Under the pieces are notes generated by a model, which worked only from the letters and a program-made list of their open reading frames with translations, did no database searches and was not told the origin of the DNA. A program made the translations under genes and the position numbers. Source: Palsa-506 sp963709075 (GTDB lineage: Bacteria; Actinomycetota; Actinomycetes; Streptosporangiales; Streptosporangiaceae). From it: 64,000 bases of DNA. Positions 9,727 through 19,596 of this stretch are shown here, piece after piece (the stretch's first letter is position 1; every line of letters begins with the position of its first letter). The stretch spans positions 563,043 to 627,042 of the forward strand of contig CAVPUY010000002.1 of assembly GCA_963709075.1 (NCBI GenBank). Direction: 5' to 3'.

Positions 9727-10512
9727 TCAGGCGCCGGGCCCCTGGCCCGCGTCCGGCTCGGCAGCATCCGGCTGGCCGGCCGCGTCCGGCTTCGCCGCCG
9801 GCTCAGGCTTGGCCGGGCTGGCCTGCGCGAGCAGGGCCTCCAGCCGCGGGCCCGCCAGCCGCCGGAAGGTCCGGTGCTCGCGCTCGCGGTCGAGCACGGC
9901 AACCTCGAGCTGGCTGGCCGTGATCTCCGGCCGCTCGCCGTTGGCCTGGCCGGACAGGGCCGCGATCGCGGTCGCCAGCGCGCCGGCCAGCGGCATGCGC
10001 TCGGCGTAATGCTCCTTCAGCGCCGCGGTGACCTGATCGGCCTGGCCGCCCATCGCGACGAAGCCGTGCTCGTCGACGACCGAGCCGTCGAACGGGATCC
10101 GGTAGATCTGATCGGATTCCGGCCCCTCGCCGACTTCAGCGACGACGATCTCCACCTCGAACGGCTTGTTGCTCTCGGTGAAGATGGTGCCGAGAATCTG
10201 GGCGTACCAGTTGGCCAGGCCGCGCGCGGTGACGTCCTGCCGGTCGTACTGGAATCCGGTCATGTCCGCATAGCGGACGCCGGCCTTGCGCAGGTTCTCG
10301 AATTCGTTGTAGCGGCCGACCGCCGCGAAGGCAATCCGGTCGTAGATCTCGCTGATCTTGTGCAGGGCCCGGGACGGGTTCGGCGCGACGAACAAGATGC
10401 CGCCGTCGTACTGCAGCACCACCCCGCTGCGGCCGCGCGCGATGCCCTTGCGCGCGTAGTCCGCCTTGTCCTTCATCGCCTGCTCGGGCGACACGTAGAA
10501 CGGCATGGACAC
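9727..10512 (-). CDS. prcA: Proteasome alpha subunit
   Basis: A 261-residue alpha-type 20S subunit forming the outer heptameric rings and the gate. The N-terminal MSMPFYVSPEQAMKDKADY matches actinobacterial PrcA, followed by KGIARGRSGVVLQYDGGILF. There is no catalytic Thr. The C-terminal tail (from about 230) is Ala/Pro/Asp-rich and likely disordered. It follows prcB by 89 bases. Mpa docks on this ring through its C-terminal residues. Confidence 0.97.
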   Translation of the reverse strand: MSMPFYVSPEQAMKDKADYARKGIARGRSGVVLQYDGGILFVAPNPSRALHKISEIYDRIAFAAVGRYNEFENLRKAGVRYADMTGFQYDRQDVTARGLANWYAQILGTIFTESNKPFEVEIVVAEVGEGPESDQIYRIPFDGSVVDEHGFVAMGGQADQVTAALKEHYAERMPLAGALATAIAALSGQANGERPEITASQLEVAVLDREREHRTFRRLAGPRLEALLAQASPAKPEPAAKPDAAGQPDAAEPDAGQGPGA

Positions 10513-10601
10513 TGCTGGCTCTTCCCTTACTCTTGCGGGTCGGCTGGGCTCGTGACGGCGTGGCCGGGAGCCGGGCTGCCCGGCTGGCGGCGGCCCGGCG
10601 G

Positions 10602-11474
10602 CTAGCCGTTCGGCGGCGTGGTCTGATTCAGTTGCGCGCGCGGGCCGTCGGGTGCCTGCATCCGCTCAGCGACGATGGTGTCCGCGTACTCCCCGGATTC
10701 GGCATGGGAAAGGCGCCGGAAGCCGTCCGCCGTCACCGTCGCCACTATCGGGAAGATCCGCCTGGTCATGTCCAGGCCGCCGGTCGCCGAGTCTTCGTCG
10801 GCCGCGTCGTACAAGGCCTGCATGCAGGCGAGTATCGCGTCAGCGGCCGGCATGCCGTCGGTGTACAGCTTCTTCAGCGAGCCGCTGGCGAAGACCGAGC
10901 CTGAGCCGATCGCATGGAACCGGTGTTCCTCGTACCGGCCGCCGGTCACGTCGTAGCTGAAGATCCGGCCGGCCCCGGTGTCCTCGTCGAACCCGGCGAA
11001 CAGCGGCACCACCACCAGGCCCTGCATGGCGCCGCCGATGTTGCCCCTGACCATGCTGGCGAGCCTGTTGGCCTTGCCCTCAAGCGAGAGCGCGCGGCCT
11101 TCGAGCTTCTCGTAATGCTCAAGCTCGACCTGGAACAGCCGGACCAGGTCGACCCCGATGCCGGCCACCCCGGCGATGGCGACGCAGGAGAACTCGTCAC
11201 TGCGGAATACCTTCTCGAAGTCGCGCTTGGAGATCATGCTGCCGGCGGTGGCCCGGCGGTCCCCGGCCATGACCACGCCGCCGTCGAACGCGGCGGCGAC
11301 GATCGTCGTCCCGTGCGGCAGCCCCGCCGCCAGCGTTCCGGACGCCGGCCCGGCTGACTCGCCGGACCCGGGCAGCAGGCCGGGCTCGGCCGAGGAGAGA
11401 AAGTCGCTGAACGATGACGTTCCCGCGCTCAGGTACGCGGCCGGGAACCGCCCTCGGTGGGAATCAGGGACCAC
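10602..11474 (-). CDS. prcB: Proteasome beta subunit (catalytic)
   Basis: A 290-residue precursor of the catalytic beta subunit. The propeptide is about 55 residues; autoprocessing in LPHGTTIVAA would expose Thr56 as the N-terminal nucleophile. Asp and Lys partners lie in VMAGDRRATAGSMISKRDFEK. The start is a GTG at 11472-11474. It lies between pup and prcA, the standard order. The long propeptide (FSDFLSSAEPGLLPGS) resembles those of Rhodococcus and Mycobacterium. Confidence 0.96.
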   Translation of the reverse strand: MVPDSHRGRFPAAYLSAGTSSFSDFLSSAEPGLLPGSGESAGPASGTLAAGLPHGTTIVAAAFDGGVVMAGDRRATAGSMISKRDFEKVFRSDEFSCVAIAGVAGIGVDLVRLFQVELEHYEKLEGRALSLEGKANRLASMVRGNIGGAMQGLVVVPLFAGFDEDTGAGRIFSYDVTGGRYEEHRFHAIGSGSVFASGSLKKLYTDGMPAADAILACMQALYDAADEDSATGGLDMTRRIFPIVATVTADGFRRLSHAESGEYADTIVAERMQAPDGPRAQLNQTTPPNG

Positions 11475-11603
11475 GCGGATCCTTCCGGTTGTGCCCGTCG
11501 TGTTGGACCAGACCCTACTGCGGATGCTGCCGCGGCGGCACGAGTGCCCGCGCCGCCAGCGGTAAGCCCACGGCGAAATCCGCCAGCCGGGCCCGGCCTG
11601 GCG

Positions 11604-11813
11604 TCACTCGCCGCCCTTCTGCACATACGACCGGACGAACTCCTCGGCGTTCTCCTCGAGTACCTCGTCGATCTCGTCGAGGATCGCGTCGACGTCATCA
11701 GTGAGCTTGTCCTGGCGCTCCCTGACCTCCTCGGTGCCCTGTGGCGCGCTGTCCGGCTCCTCCTCGGTGCGCCGGGGAGCCTGCCGCTGGCCGCCGGTAT
11801 CCTTTGTCGCCAT
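11604..11813 (-). CDS. pup: Pup, prokaryotic ubiquitin-like protein
   Basis: A 69-residue acidic, mostly disordered modifier. The middle (DDVDAILDEIDEVLEENAEEF) is the helix-forming segment bound by the Mpa coiled coil. The C-terminus is KGGE, already ending in Glu. Unlike the GGQ form of Mycobacterium it therefore needs no deamidation by Dop before PafA uses it. It lies between dop and prcB. Confidence 0.97.
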   Translation of the reverse strand: MATKDTGGQRQAPRRTEEEPDSAPQGTEEVRERQDKLTDDVDAILDEIDEVLEENAEEFVRSYVQKGGE

Positions 11814-11940
11814 GTCGAAAACCTCCGTGCTCCGCGGGTAGTGCCCGCAGCCTCAACGCTATCCTCGCCAACGGGCGGCCTGCCCAACCCTGCCGCCCGA
11901 TACTGGTATGGATCCGGAATGCGCGGCCCGGCCGGGCAGC

Positions 11941-13457
11941 TCAGTCCCGGCCGGTCAGCGCCGCCACAAGCTCGCCGGCGGTCTCGCAGCGGTCAAGCAG
12001 GTCGCCGACGTGCGCGCGGGTTCCGCGCAGCGGCTCCAGGGTCGGGACCCGCTGCAGCGACTCCCGGCCGGGGATGTCGAAGATGACCGAGTCCCAGGAG
12101 GCCGCGGCGACGGCCTCCGGATATTTCCGCAGGCACCTGCCGCGGAAGTAAGCCCTGGTGTCCTCCGGCGGATAGGAGATCGCCCTGGTCACCTGCTCCT
12201 CGGTGACCAGCCTGGCCATCCGGCCCATGGCCGCGAGCCGGTTGTAGATGCCCCGCTCGGCACGGACATCGGAATACTGCAGGTCCACGAGCTGCAGGCG
12301 GGGATGATCCCAGCCGAGGCCGTCCCTGGCCCGGTAGCCGTTCAGCACCTCCAGCTTGGCCGTCCAGTCGAGTTCCCTGAGGTCAGCATCGGATCCTCGG
12401 CCAGCCTGGTCAGGACCGATTCCCAGCGGCCAAGTACGTCGGCCGTGATGTCATCGACGTCGGCACCGAACCTGTCCTCGGTGTACTTCCTGGCCAGCTC
12501 GAGGTACTCCATCTGCAGCTGGATGGCAGTCATCTTCCGCCCGTCGCGCAGCGACACCAGATGGCGGCAGGTGGGATCGTGCGACACCGTGCGCAGCTCG
12601 GTGACCGGGGCATCAAGGCCGAGGTCCGAGTCGAGGAACCGGTCTTCGATCATCGCGAGCACGAGGGCCGTAGTGCCGAGCTTGAGGTAAGTGGAGATCT
12701 CGCTCATGTTCGCGTCGCCGATGATCACGTGCAGCCGGCGGTACTTCTCCGGATCGGCGTGCGGCTCGTCCCTGGTATTGATGATCGGCCGCTTCAGGGT
12801 GGTCTCCAGCCCGACCTCGACCTCGAAGAAGTCGGCGCGCTGGCTGATCTGGAAGCCCTCGTCCCGCCCGTCAGCGCCGCGGCCGACCCGCCCGGCGCCG
12901 CAGACGACCTGCCGGGAGACGAAGAAGGGGGTCAGGTGACGGACGATGTCGGCGAACGGCGTCGCCCTGTTCATCAGGTAATTCTCGTGGCAGCCGTAGG
13001 AGGCGCCCTTGTTGTCTGTGTTGTTCTTGTACAGCTGGATCGGCGCGCTGCCGGGGACCGCGGCCGCCTGGGCCGCCGCCTCTGCCATTACCCGCTCGCC
13101 TGCTTTGTCCCAGGTCACGGCGGAAAGCGGGTCCGTGCACTCGGGCGCCGAGTACTCAGGGTGGGCATGGTCCACGTAGAGCCTGGCGCCGTTCGTCAGG
13201 ATGACATTCGCCAGGCCTAGGTCCTCGTCGGTCAGCTGCGCCGAGTCGGCCGCCTCGCGGGCAAGGTCGAACCCGCGGGCATCGCGCAGCGGGTTCTCCT
13301 CCTCGAAGTCCCATCGTGCCCGCCGGGCCCGGGCCGACGTCGCCGCCTGATATGCGTTGACGATCTGCGACGAGGTAACCATCGCATTCGCGCCCGGCTG
13401 GCCGGGCACGGCGATGCCGTACTCAGTCTCCGTGCCCATGACCCGCCGCACGCTCAT
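11941..13457 (-). CDS. dop: Dop, depupylase (one frameshift)
   Basis: The depupylase/deamidase paralogue of PafA, about 505 codons if repaired. I place the start at MSVRRVMGTETEYGIAVPG (13457), although the frame stays open to 13478. The family blocks are DHAHPEYSAPECTD, YKNNTDNKGASYGCHENY and RPIINTRDEPHADPEK. The Dop-specific loop is present (residues about 40-80). The frame breaks near 12378. Adding one base joins EDPML to LRELDWTAKLEVLNGYRAR, the expected sequence, and the tail then runs to 11941. With Pup already ending in GGE, its essential role here would be depupylation. Confidence 0.92.
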
Positions 13458-13521
13458 GCCACCACGCTCATGCAACAAAGACTAGTGCCGCATGGGCCTG
13501 GTAGGGACGACGCGCGCCGCC

Positions 13522-15330
13522 TCAGAGGTACTGACCCGTGTTCGCCACCGTGTCGATCGACCGGCCGGCCTCGGTGCCTTGCTTGCCGGAGACCAGCGTC
13601 CTGATGTAGACGATCCGCTCGCCCTTCTTGCCGGAGATCCGCGCCCAGTCGTCCGGGTTGGTCGTGTTCGGCAGATCCTCGTTCTCCTTGAACTCGTCAA
13701 CGCAGGCGGTCAGCAGGTGAGCGACCCGCAGGCCCTTCTGCCTGGTGTCGAGGTATTCCTTGATCGCCATCTTCTTCGCCCGGTCCACGATGTTCTGGAT
13801 CATCGCGCCGGAGTTGAAGTCCTTGAAGTACAGGACTTCCTTGTCGCCGTTGGCGTAGGTCACCTCAAGGAACCGGTTCTCCTCGGTCTCGCTGTACATG
13901 CGCTCGACCACCCGCTGGATCATCTCGCCAACCGTCGACCCGGCTGATCCGCCGTGCTCGGCCAGGTCGTCGGGGTGCAACGGCAGGCTGGGCACCACGT
14001 ATTTGGAGAAGATGTCCCTGGCCGCCTCGGCGTCCGGCCGCTCGATCTTGATCTTGACGTCGAGCCTGCCCGGGCGCAGGATCGCCGGGTCGATCATGTC
14101 TTCCCGGTTCGACGCGCCGATCACGATCACGTTCTCCAGGCCCTCGACGCCGTCGATCTCGCTGAGCAGCTGCGGCACGATCGTGTTCTCGACATCGCTG
14201 GAGACCCCGGAGCCGCGGGTGCGGAAGATCGAGTCCATCTCGTCGAAGAAGACGATGACCGGCATGCCCTCGCTGGCTTTTTCCCTGGCCCGCTGGAAGA
14301 CCAGCCTGATATGCCGCTCGGTCTCGCCGACGTACTTGTTCAGCAGCTCGGGGCCCTTGATGTTCAGGAAGAAGCTCTTGCCTTCCTTTGCCTGCGCACC
14401 CGTCTCGCCGGCTGAGCCATTCTGGCTGGCCAGCTCGGCGGTGCGCGCCGCGACTTGCTTCGCGAGCGAGTTGGCGACTGCCTTCGCGATGAGCGTCTTG
14501 CCGCAGCCGGGCGGCCCGTAGAGCAGCACGCCCTTGGGCGGCCGCAGCTGGTGCTCGCGGAACAGGTCGGCGTGCAGGTAGGGCAGCTCGATTGCGTCCC
14601 TGATCTGCTCGATCTGCCCGCTCAGGCCGCCGATGGCCGAGTAAGTGATGTCCGGCACTTCCTCGAGGATGAGCTCTTCGACCTCGGCCTTGGGGATCCG
14701 CTCGTAGACATAGCCGGAACGCGGCTCGAGCAGCAGCGAGTCGCCGGCCCGCAGGGTGGCCTCGCGCAGCGGCTCCGCCAGCCTGGCCACCCGCTCTTCG
14801 TCGGCATGCGAGATGACCAGCGCCCGGTCGCCGTCCTCAAGGATCTCCTTGAGCATGACGACCTCGCCGATCGTCTCGTAGCCCTGGGCGATCACGACGT
14901 TGAGCGCCTCGTTGAGCACGACTTCCTGGCCCGGCCTCAGCTCATCGAGCTCGATCCCCGGACTGACGCTGACCCGCATCTTGCGGCCGCCAGTGAACAC
15001 GTCCGCGGTGCCGTCTTCGCAGCCGTTGAGGAAGACGCCGAAGCCCGACGGCGGCTGCGCGAGCCTGTCGACCTCTTCCTTCAGCGCGACGATCTGGTCC
15101 CTGGCCTCGCGCAGCGTGCTGGCCAGGCGGTCGTTCTGCCCGGTGACGCTGGCGAGGCTGGTCTCCGTCTCGCGGAGCCGCTCCTCGAGCAGCCGGGCTT
15201 GCACCGGCGAATCCGCGAGCCGACGGCGCAGTGCAGCAATCTCCTCTTCGAGGAAGGAGATCTGCGTGGTCAGGACCTTGACCTCGTCGTCGTGTCGTCC
15301 GGCGCGGGCGCTGTCATCACGGGCGGCCAT
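13522..15330 (-). CDS. mpa: Mpa/ARC, proteasomal AAA+ ATPase
   Basis: A proteasome-activating unfoldase of about 602 residues. An N-terminal coiled coil (about 20-95, rich in Leu, Glu and Arg) binds Pup. Two OB domains follow (about 100-240), then one AAA module with Walker A GPPGCGKT and Walker B VIVFFDEMDS. The C-terminus GQYL is the penultimate-Tyr motif that opens the PrcA gate. The frame opens at 15339, but MAARDDSARAG at 15330 is the likelier start. It is upstream of dop in the same direction. Confidence 0.96.
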   Translation of the reverse strand: MAARDDSARAGRHDDEVKVLTTQISFLEEEIAALRRRLADSPVQARLLEERLRETETSLASVTGQNDRLASTLREARDQIVALKEEVDRLAQPPSGFGVFLNGCEDGTADVFTGGRKMRVSVSPGIELDELRPGQEVVLNEALNVVIAQGYETIGEVVMLKEILEDGDRALVISHADEERVARLAEPLREATLRAGDSLLLEPRSGYVYERIPKAEVEELILEEVPDITYSAIGGLSGQIEQIRDAIELPYLHADLFREHQLRPPKGVLLYGPPGCGKTLIAKAVANSLAKQVAARTAELASQNGSAGETGAQAKEGKSFFLNIKGPELLNKYVGETERHIRLVFQRAREKASEGMPVIVFFDEMDSIFRTRGSGVSSDVENTIVPQLLSEIDGVEGLENVIVIGASNREDMIDPAILRPGRLDVKIKIERPDAEAARDIFSKYVVPSLPLHPDDLAEHGGSAGSTVGEMIQRVVERMYSETEENRFLEVTYANGDKEVLYFKDFNSGAMIQNIVDRAKKMAIKEYLDTRQKGLRVAHLLTACVDEFKENEDLPNTTNPDDWARISGKKGERIVYIRTLVSGKQGTEAGRSIDTVANTGQYL

Positions 15331-15459
15331 GCCCCTCACCCCTTCCGAGAGCTGACTTAACCTAGACCCTACCTATCCGGGGTGCTTCCGTAACCTGGCG
15401 CGGGCCCCGGACTCCGCATTCTCCCGTCACGATCCGGGCACGGGCGGCCCGCGAGGCGG

Positions 15460-16414
15460 TCATCGGGCCGCGCGGCCTGCCCCGCCGGCCGCGTCCCGCC
15501 AGTCCGCGCTGTCGCGCGCTCCCTTCGCTGGCCGGCGCCGTCTCGGCGGCGGGGTAACCCCGTCCGCGAGGCGCCGCGCGGTCACCAGGAAGCCGGTGTG
15601 GCCGACCATGCGGTGCTCCGGCCGGACGGCGAGCCCGTCGACGTGCCAGCCGCGCACCAGCGACTCGGACGCGGCAGGCTCGGCGAAGCTGCCCTGTTCC
15701 CGCAGCGCCTCTACGGTCCGCGAAAGCTGAGTGGTCGATGCCACGTAACAGCAGATCAGGCCGCCGCCGGCCAGCGACAGGGCCGCCGTGTCCGCGTAAT
15801 CCCACGGCGCGAGCAGGTCGAGTACCACCCGGTCGAACCGCTCGCCAGGCGGCAGGCCGGCGGCTGCGGCCAGCTCAGCGGCCGGCATATCGGCCGGCGG
15901 CGCCGCGGCCGGGCCCGGCCGGCAGCTCGCCGGTCACCAGCCGCCAGGCCGGATGCGGCGCGCCGAAGTACCGGTCGGCATTCCCGCGCGCTATCTCGGC
16001 GAAATCGGGCCGCCGCTCATACGAGACGAGCAGGCCGTCCTCGCCGATTGCGCGGAGCAGCCAGCAGGACAGCGCGCCGCTGCCGGCCCCGGCCTCCAGC
16101 ACCCGGGCGCCAGGGAAAATGTCGGCCAGCGCGAGAATCTGGGCGGCGTCCTTGGGGTAGACGACCGCCGCGCCGCGCCGCATGGACAGGGTGAAGTCGG
16201 CAAGCAGCGGCCGGAGCGCGACGTAGGCGGTTCCGCCCGACGAGGTCACCACGCTGCCGTCCTGGCTGCCGATGAGATCATCGTGGGCCAGCGATCCCTG
16301 GTGGGTATGGAAGGCCCGCCCTGGCTGCAGCGCAACCAGGTGACTGCGGCCTTTCTGGTCGGTGAGCTGGACCTGCTCACCGGGCATGAGGGGTCCTCGG
16401 CGCGGTCGGATCAC
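15460..16414 (-). CDS. trmI: tRNA (adenine-58-N1) methyltransferase TrmI (one frameshift)
   Basis: A class I SAM methyltransferase that makes m1A58 in the tRNA T-loop. The first half has the TrmI N-terminal barrel (VTSSGGTAYVALRPLLADF), the PKDAAQI motif and the SAM-binding VLEAGAGSGALS. The second half (DRVVLDLLAPWDYADTAAL ... GGGLICCYVASTTQL) holds the later Rossmann strands. The two halves are in different frames, joined near 15900 in a GGGCCC run. One base less there gives a continuous protein of about 317 residues. TrmI lies between the site-2 protease and ARC, its usual place in actinobacterial proteasome loci. Confidence 0.9.
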
Positions 16415-16435
16415 GCCCGCAAGGCTAGCGGTGCG

Positions 16436-17648
16436 TCAGGTGCCGGCGAACGCGTGGTCAAGATCGCTGGTCGCGAGCACCCCGAACACCTGACCGGACG
16501 GCTCGATGAGCAGGTACTCGCTGGCCGGCGCCCGCCGCACGGCGTCGATCAGCGCCATCCCGGCCAGGTCGGCGGGCAGCACCAGGCTGGGATCCAGGGT
16601 GCGGGCGAGCGAGCCCGCCTCGATCCACGGCCGGCGCTGCTCCGGCGTGGCGATCACGGCCGTCTCGTTGACGATCGCGATCGGCTTGTCGTCGTGGTCC
16701 ACGATGACAAGCGCGCGGGCCTGCGCTGCGTCCGCCCGCCTGATCGCCTCGGCCAGCGGCAGGCTGGCCGGGATCGGTATGGCCCGCCGGGCAAGCCGCC
16801 TGGCCTGCAGGCCGGGCAGCCGCTCCCGGACCCGGGTGACCCGGATCGACTGGCCGGCGCCGACCCACATGAACGCGGCGATGACGCCAAGCCAGAGCAC
16901 GTTCACCACGTCGGCGCCGCTGCCGTCGCCGTTGTTAAGAATGATCGCGAACGGCACGGCCAGCAGCGCCACCGCGATAATGCGGCCGGCCCAGGCGGCC
17001 GCGATGGTGCCGGTGCCCGCCCTGCCGGTCAGCTTCCACACGCCGGCCCGCAGCATCCGGCCGCCGTCCAGCGGCAGGCCGGGCAGCAGGTTGAATATCC
17101 CGACCAGGAGATTCGCCAGGATCAGCTGGTCGATCAGGATCCGCGGAATGCCGGCCGGCGCCAGCGCGACGACGATGCCGTACCCGACGGCGGCGAGCGC
17201 GAGCGACAGCAGCGGCCCGGCCCCGGAGACCAGGAATTCCCGGCCCGGAGTCTGCGGTTCCTGCTCGATCTCGGAGAAGCCGCCGAGCGGGTACAGCAGG
17301 ATGCGCCGCACCGGCAGGCCGAACGCCCGCGCCACGGCGCAGTGACTCAGCTCGTGCACGAGCACGGACAGGTAGAGCAGGATGACGAAGGCGGCGGCCA
17401 CCACGTACCGGCGTGGTGGATCCCGGCACCGATCCCTTGAGGCTGCTGCCGTAGAAGATGACGAACAGGGCGGCGATCAGGAACCAGTACGGGGAGACGT
17501 AGACCGGGATGCCAAGCGGCCGCCCGATGACTATCCCGGCGCGCGAATCCTGCGGCGGGTCAGGCCGGCGGCGCGGGCCGCGCTGGCCCGGCGGCAGCGG
17601 GCCCTGCGCCGGGACGGTGCCCTCGTGGCGCCGGGCCGGCTGAGACAT
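16436..17648 (-). CDS. Site-2 protease (M50) with CBS domains (one frameshift)
   Basis: An intramembrane zinc metalloprotease of the S2P/M50B family. After a Pro/Arg-rich N-terminus comes the membrane segment SPYWFLIAALFVIFYG. The active-site helix has VHELSHCAVA (HExxH), and the third ligand lies in LLPGLPLDGGRML. Two CBS-like units occupy the C-terminal 120 residues. The frame breaks near 17408: RYVVAAAFVILL continues the protein after STTP in another frame. The start at 17648 is uncertain, because a Pro/Gly-rich open stretch continues upstream to about 17829. Its substrate is unknown. It heads the Pup-proteasome gene series. Confidence 0.85.
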
Positions 17649-18007
17649 GCCGGCCGGCAGGCCGCTCCCGGCGGCAGGGCGGGCGGCACGGACATGGCGC
17701 GCGTGCCTGCCGGGGCTGCGGCTCCTTGCGGCTGGCTGGCACTCCCGGGCGTGCGGCGCTCCCGGGCGGCGGCGTGCTCCCGGGCGGCTGGTCCTGCGGT
17801 GCCTGCCCGCCGGGAATCATGCCTGTCACAGCATTGATGCTACGTGCTGCGCGCGGCCCGGGAGCGCCCGGCCGCCCGGGCGGGCCGACGGCACCGGGGG
17901 CCGGACGGGCGCATCCGAGCGGGCAAAGACCGGCAACTGTCGGCAGGGTCCCCTAGTCTCCGTTAGGTGGGTGATCTCAGCGCAGTAACTCAGGCCGGCA
18001 GGCGGCA
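17649..18007. other. Intergenic region between divergent S2P and RecB-like genes
   Basis: About 360 bases without a convincing gene. The left half is Pro/Gly-coding-like and contains three copies of a CTCCCGGGCG motif (about 17740-17790). It may be an undetected N-terminal extension of the site-2 protease. The right half (17820-17965) should hold promoters for both directions. No clear -10/-35 pair could be assigned. Confidence 0.4.
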
Positions 18008-19012
18008 GTGCCCGGCCCGGCGGCAGTGCCCGGCCCGGCCGCGGTATCGGGGACTGGCCCGGCTGCGGCCGTGCCCGCGCCGGCGGCCCCTGGGTCCGGC
18101 GAGACCAGCGGGCCGGACGAGGCCCGGCCGAGGCCGGCAGGCGCCGGCCGGGGCCAGCGCCGGCAGACCCGGCCGGCCGAGCCGGACAGGCCCAGGTCCC
18201 TTTCGCCGTCGCGGGCCGGCGATTTCCTCACCTGCCCGTTGCTCTACCGGTTCCGGGTACTGGACCGGCTGCCCGAGCCGCCGAGCCCGGCCGCCGCCCG
18301 GGGCACGCTCGTGCACGCGGTGCTGGAGCGGCTGTTCGACCATCCGGCCGCCGCCCGCACGCCGCAGGCGGCCCGGTCCCTGCTCGGGCCGGAGTGGGCC
18401 CGGCTCATCGCCGAAGAGCCCGAGCTCACCAGCCTCTTCGAGGCGGACGAGCAGCGCGACGTGCTGGCTGGCCAGTGCCGCCGACGATGCTCGACCGCTA
18501 CTTCACCCTGGAGGATCCGCGCCGCCTGGAGCCTGCCCACCGCGAACTGCATGTCGAGGCCATGCTCGAGTCCGGCCTGCTGCTGCGCGGCTACATTGAC
18601 CGGCTCGATATCGCGCCGGGCGGCGAGATCAGGATCGTGGACTACAAGACCGGCGCCGCCCCGCGGGAGGAATTCGAAGCGCGCGCGCTGTTCCAGATGA
18701 AGTTCTACGCGCTGGTGCTGTGGCGCAGCCAGGGACAGCTGCCACGGCTGCTGCAGCTCATCTATCTCGGCAGCGGCGAGATAGTCCGGTATGCGCCGGA
18801 CGAGGCTGACCTGATCGCGACCGAGCGCAAGATAAATGCCCTCTGGCGGGCTATCGAGCGGGCCAGGGATGCCGGGGACTGGCGGCCGCGGCCGGGCAGG
18901 CTCTGCGACTGGTGCGCGCACAAGCCGATCTGCCCGGCGTTCGGCGGCACTCCGCCGCCGCTGCCGGAGCCGGCTGCCGAGACGGCGCCGGACCCAGGAG
19001 GCCGACGGGCCA
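18008..19012 (+). CDS. RecB-family PD-(D/E)XK nuclease (one frameshift)
   Basis: A single-domain RecB-like exonuclease. The marks in order are SLSPSRAGDFLTCPLLYRFR, GTLVHAVLERLF, the catalytic block RGYIDRLDIAPGGEIRIVDYKTG, QMKFYALVLW, and the C-terminal Cys pair LCDWCAHKPICPAF (iron-sulfur type). The frame shifts near 18480, between DVLAGQ and MLDRYFTLEDP. The second frame stays open to 19560, but family-like sequence stops near 18957. What follows is repeats and poly-G, so the true stop is uncertain. This nuclease commonly accompanies the actinobacterial proteasome locus. Confidence 0.82.
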
Positions 19013-19015
19013 ATC

Positions 19016-19240
19016 CGAGGTCACGACGGACCAGCGGCCGAGGCGGGGAAGGACCGGCGCCCGAGGTCACACGGACCATCGAGGTCAGAGCCACGAGTCA
19101 CGACGGACCAGCGGCGAGGCGAAGACCGGCGCCGAGGTCACACGGACCAATCGAGGTCACGACGGGCAAACGACGCACGACGGACCAGCGGCCCGAGGTG
19201 GGCAAGGACCGGCGCCGAGGTCACACGGAAAATCGAGGTC
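19016..19240. repeat. Imperfect tandem repeat, about 64-82 bp units, three copies plus a partial
   Basis: Units start with CGAGGTCA at 19016, 19080, 19152 and 19234. Each carries GACGGACCAGCGG, then GACCGGCGCC, then GAGGTCACACGGA. Unit lengths are about 64, 72 and 82 bases, so reading frame is not preserved between units, which argues against a protein repeat. It lies just after the RecB-like gene and before a poly-G tract; some or all of it could be an assembly product. Confidence 0.75.
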
Positions 19241-19301
19241 AGATAGCGGCTCCTGACGACGATGCAGACCGAGGCAGTCGCGGGATGACCATCGCGGCGA
19301 A

Positions 19302-19445
19302 ACCCTGGGGAGGCCGGGGGAGGGGGGGGGGGGGAGGGAGGGGAGGGGGGCGCGGGGGGAGAGGAGGGGCGCGGACGGGGCGGGGGGGAGGGGGGCGGGC
19401 GCGCGGGGGGGGGGTGGGGCGGCCGGGCGGGGGCGCGTGGTGCGG
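19302..19445. other. Poly-G-dominated low-complexity tract
   Basis: About 140 bases made almost only of G, in runs of up to about 14. It separates the RecB-side repeats from the next gene. Sequencers that report no signal as G give this pattern, and a second G run occurs at 20256-20270. It could form G-quadruplexes, but an artefact is more likely. Confidence 0.7.
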
Positions 19446-19596
19446 GGCGGCGGCGGGCCGTGGCGGCGGCCGGCGCGCGGTCCGCGGCGCGCTGCGGCCC
19501 GCGCTCGTGGGTCCGTCGCGTCGGCTGCGTCGCGCTGCTGGCCGGGGGGAGAACGCCTGACCGGGACGCGGCCAGCTGGTGCCCGGCGGGGTGCAG

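Noticed and set aside
19302..19445. G-quadruplex regulatory element
   Set aside because: Runs of pure G on this scale, recurring at 20.26 kb inside an error-rich zone, are better explained by base-calling failure.
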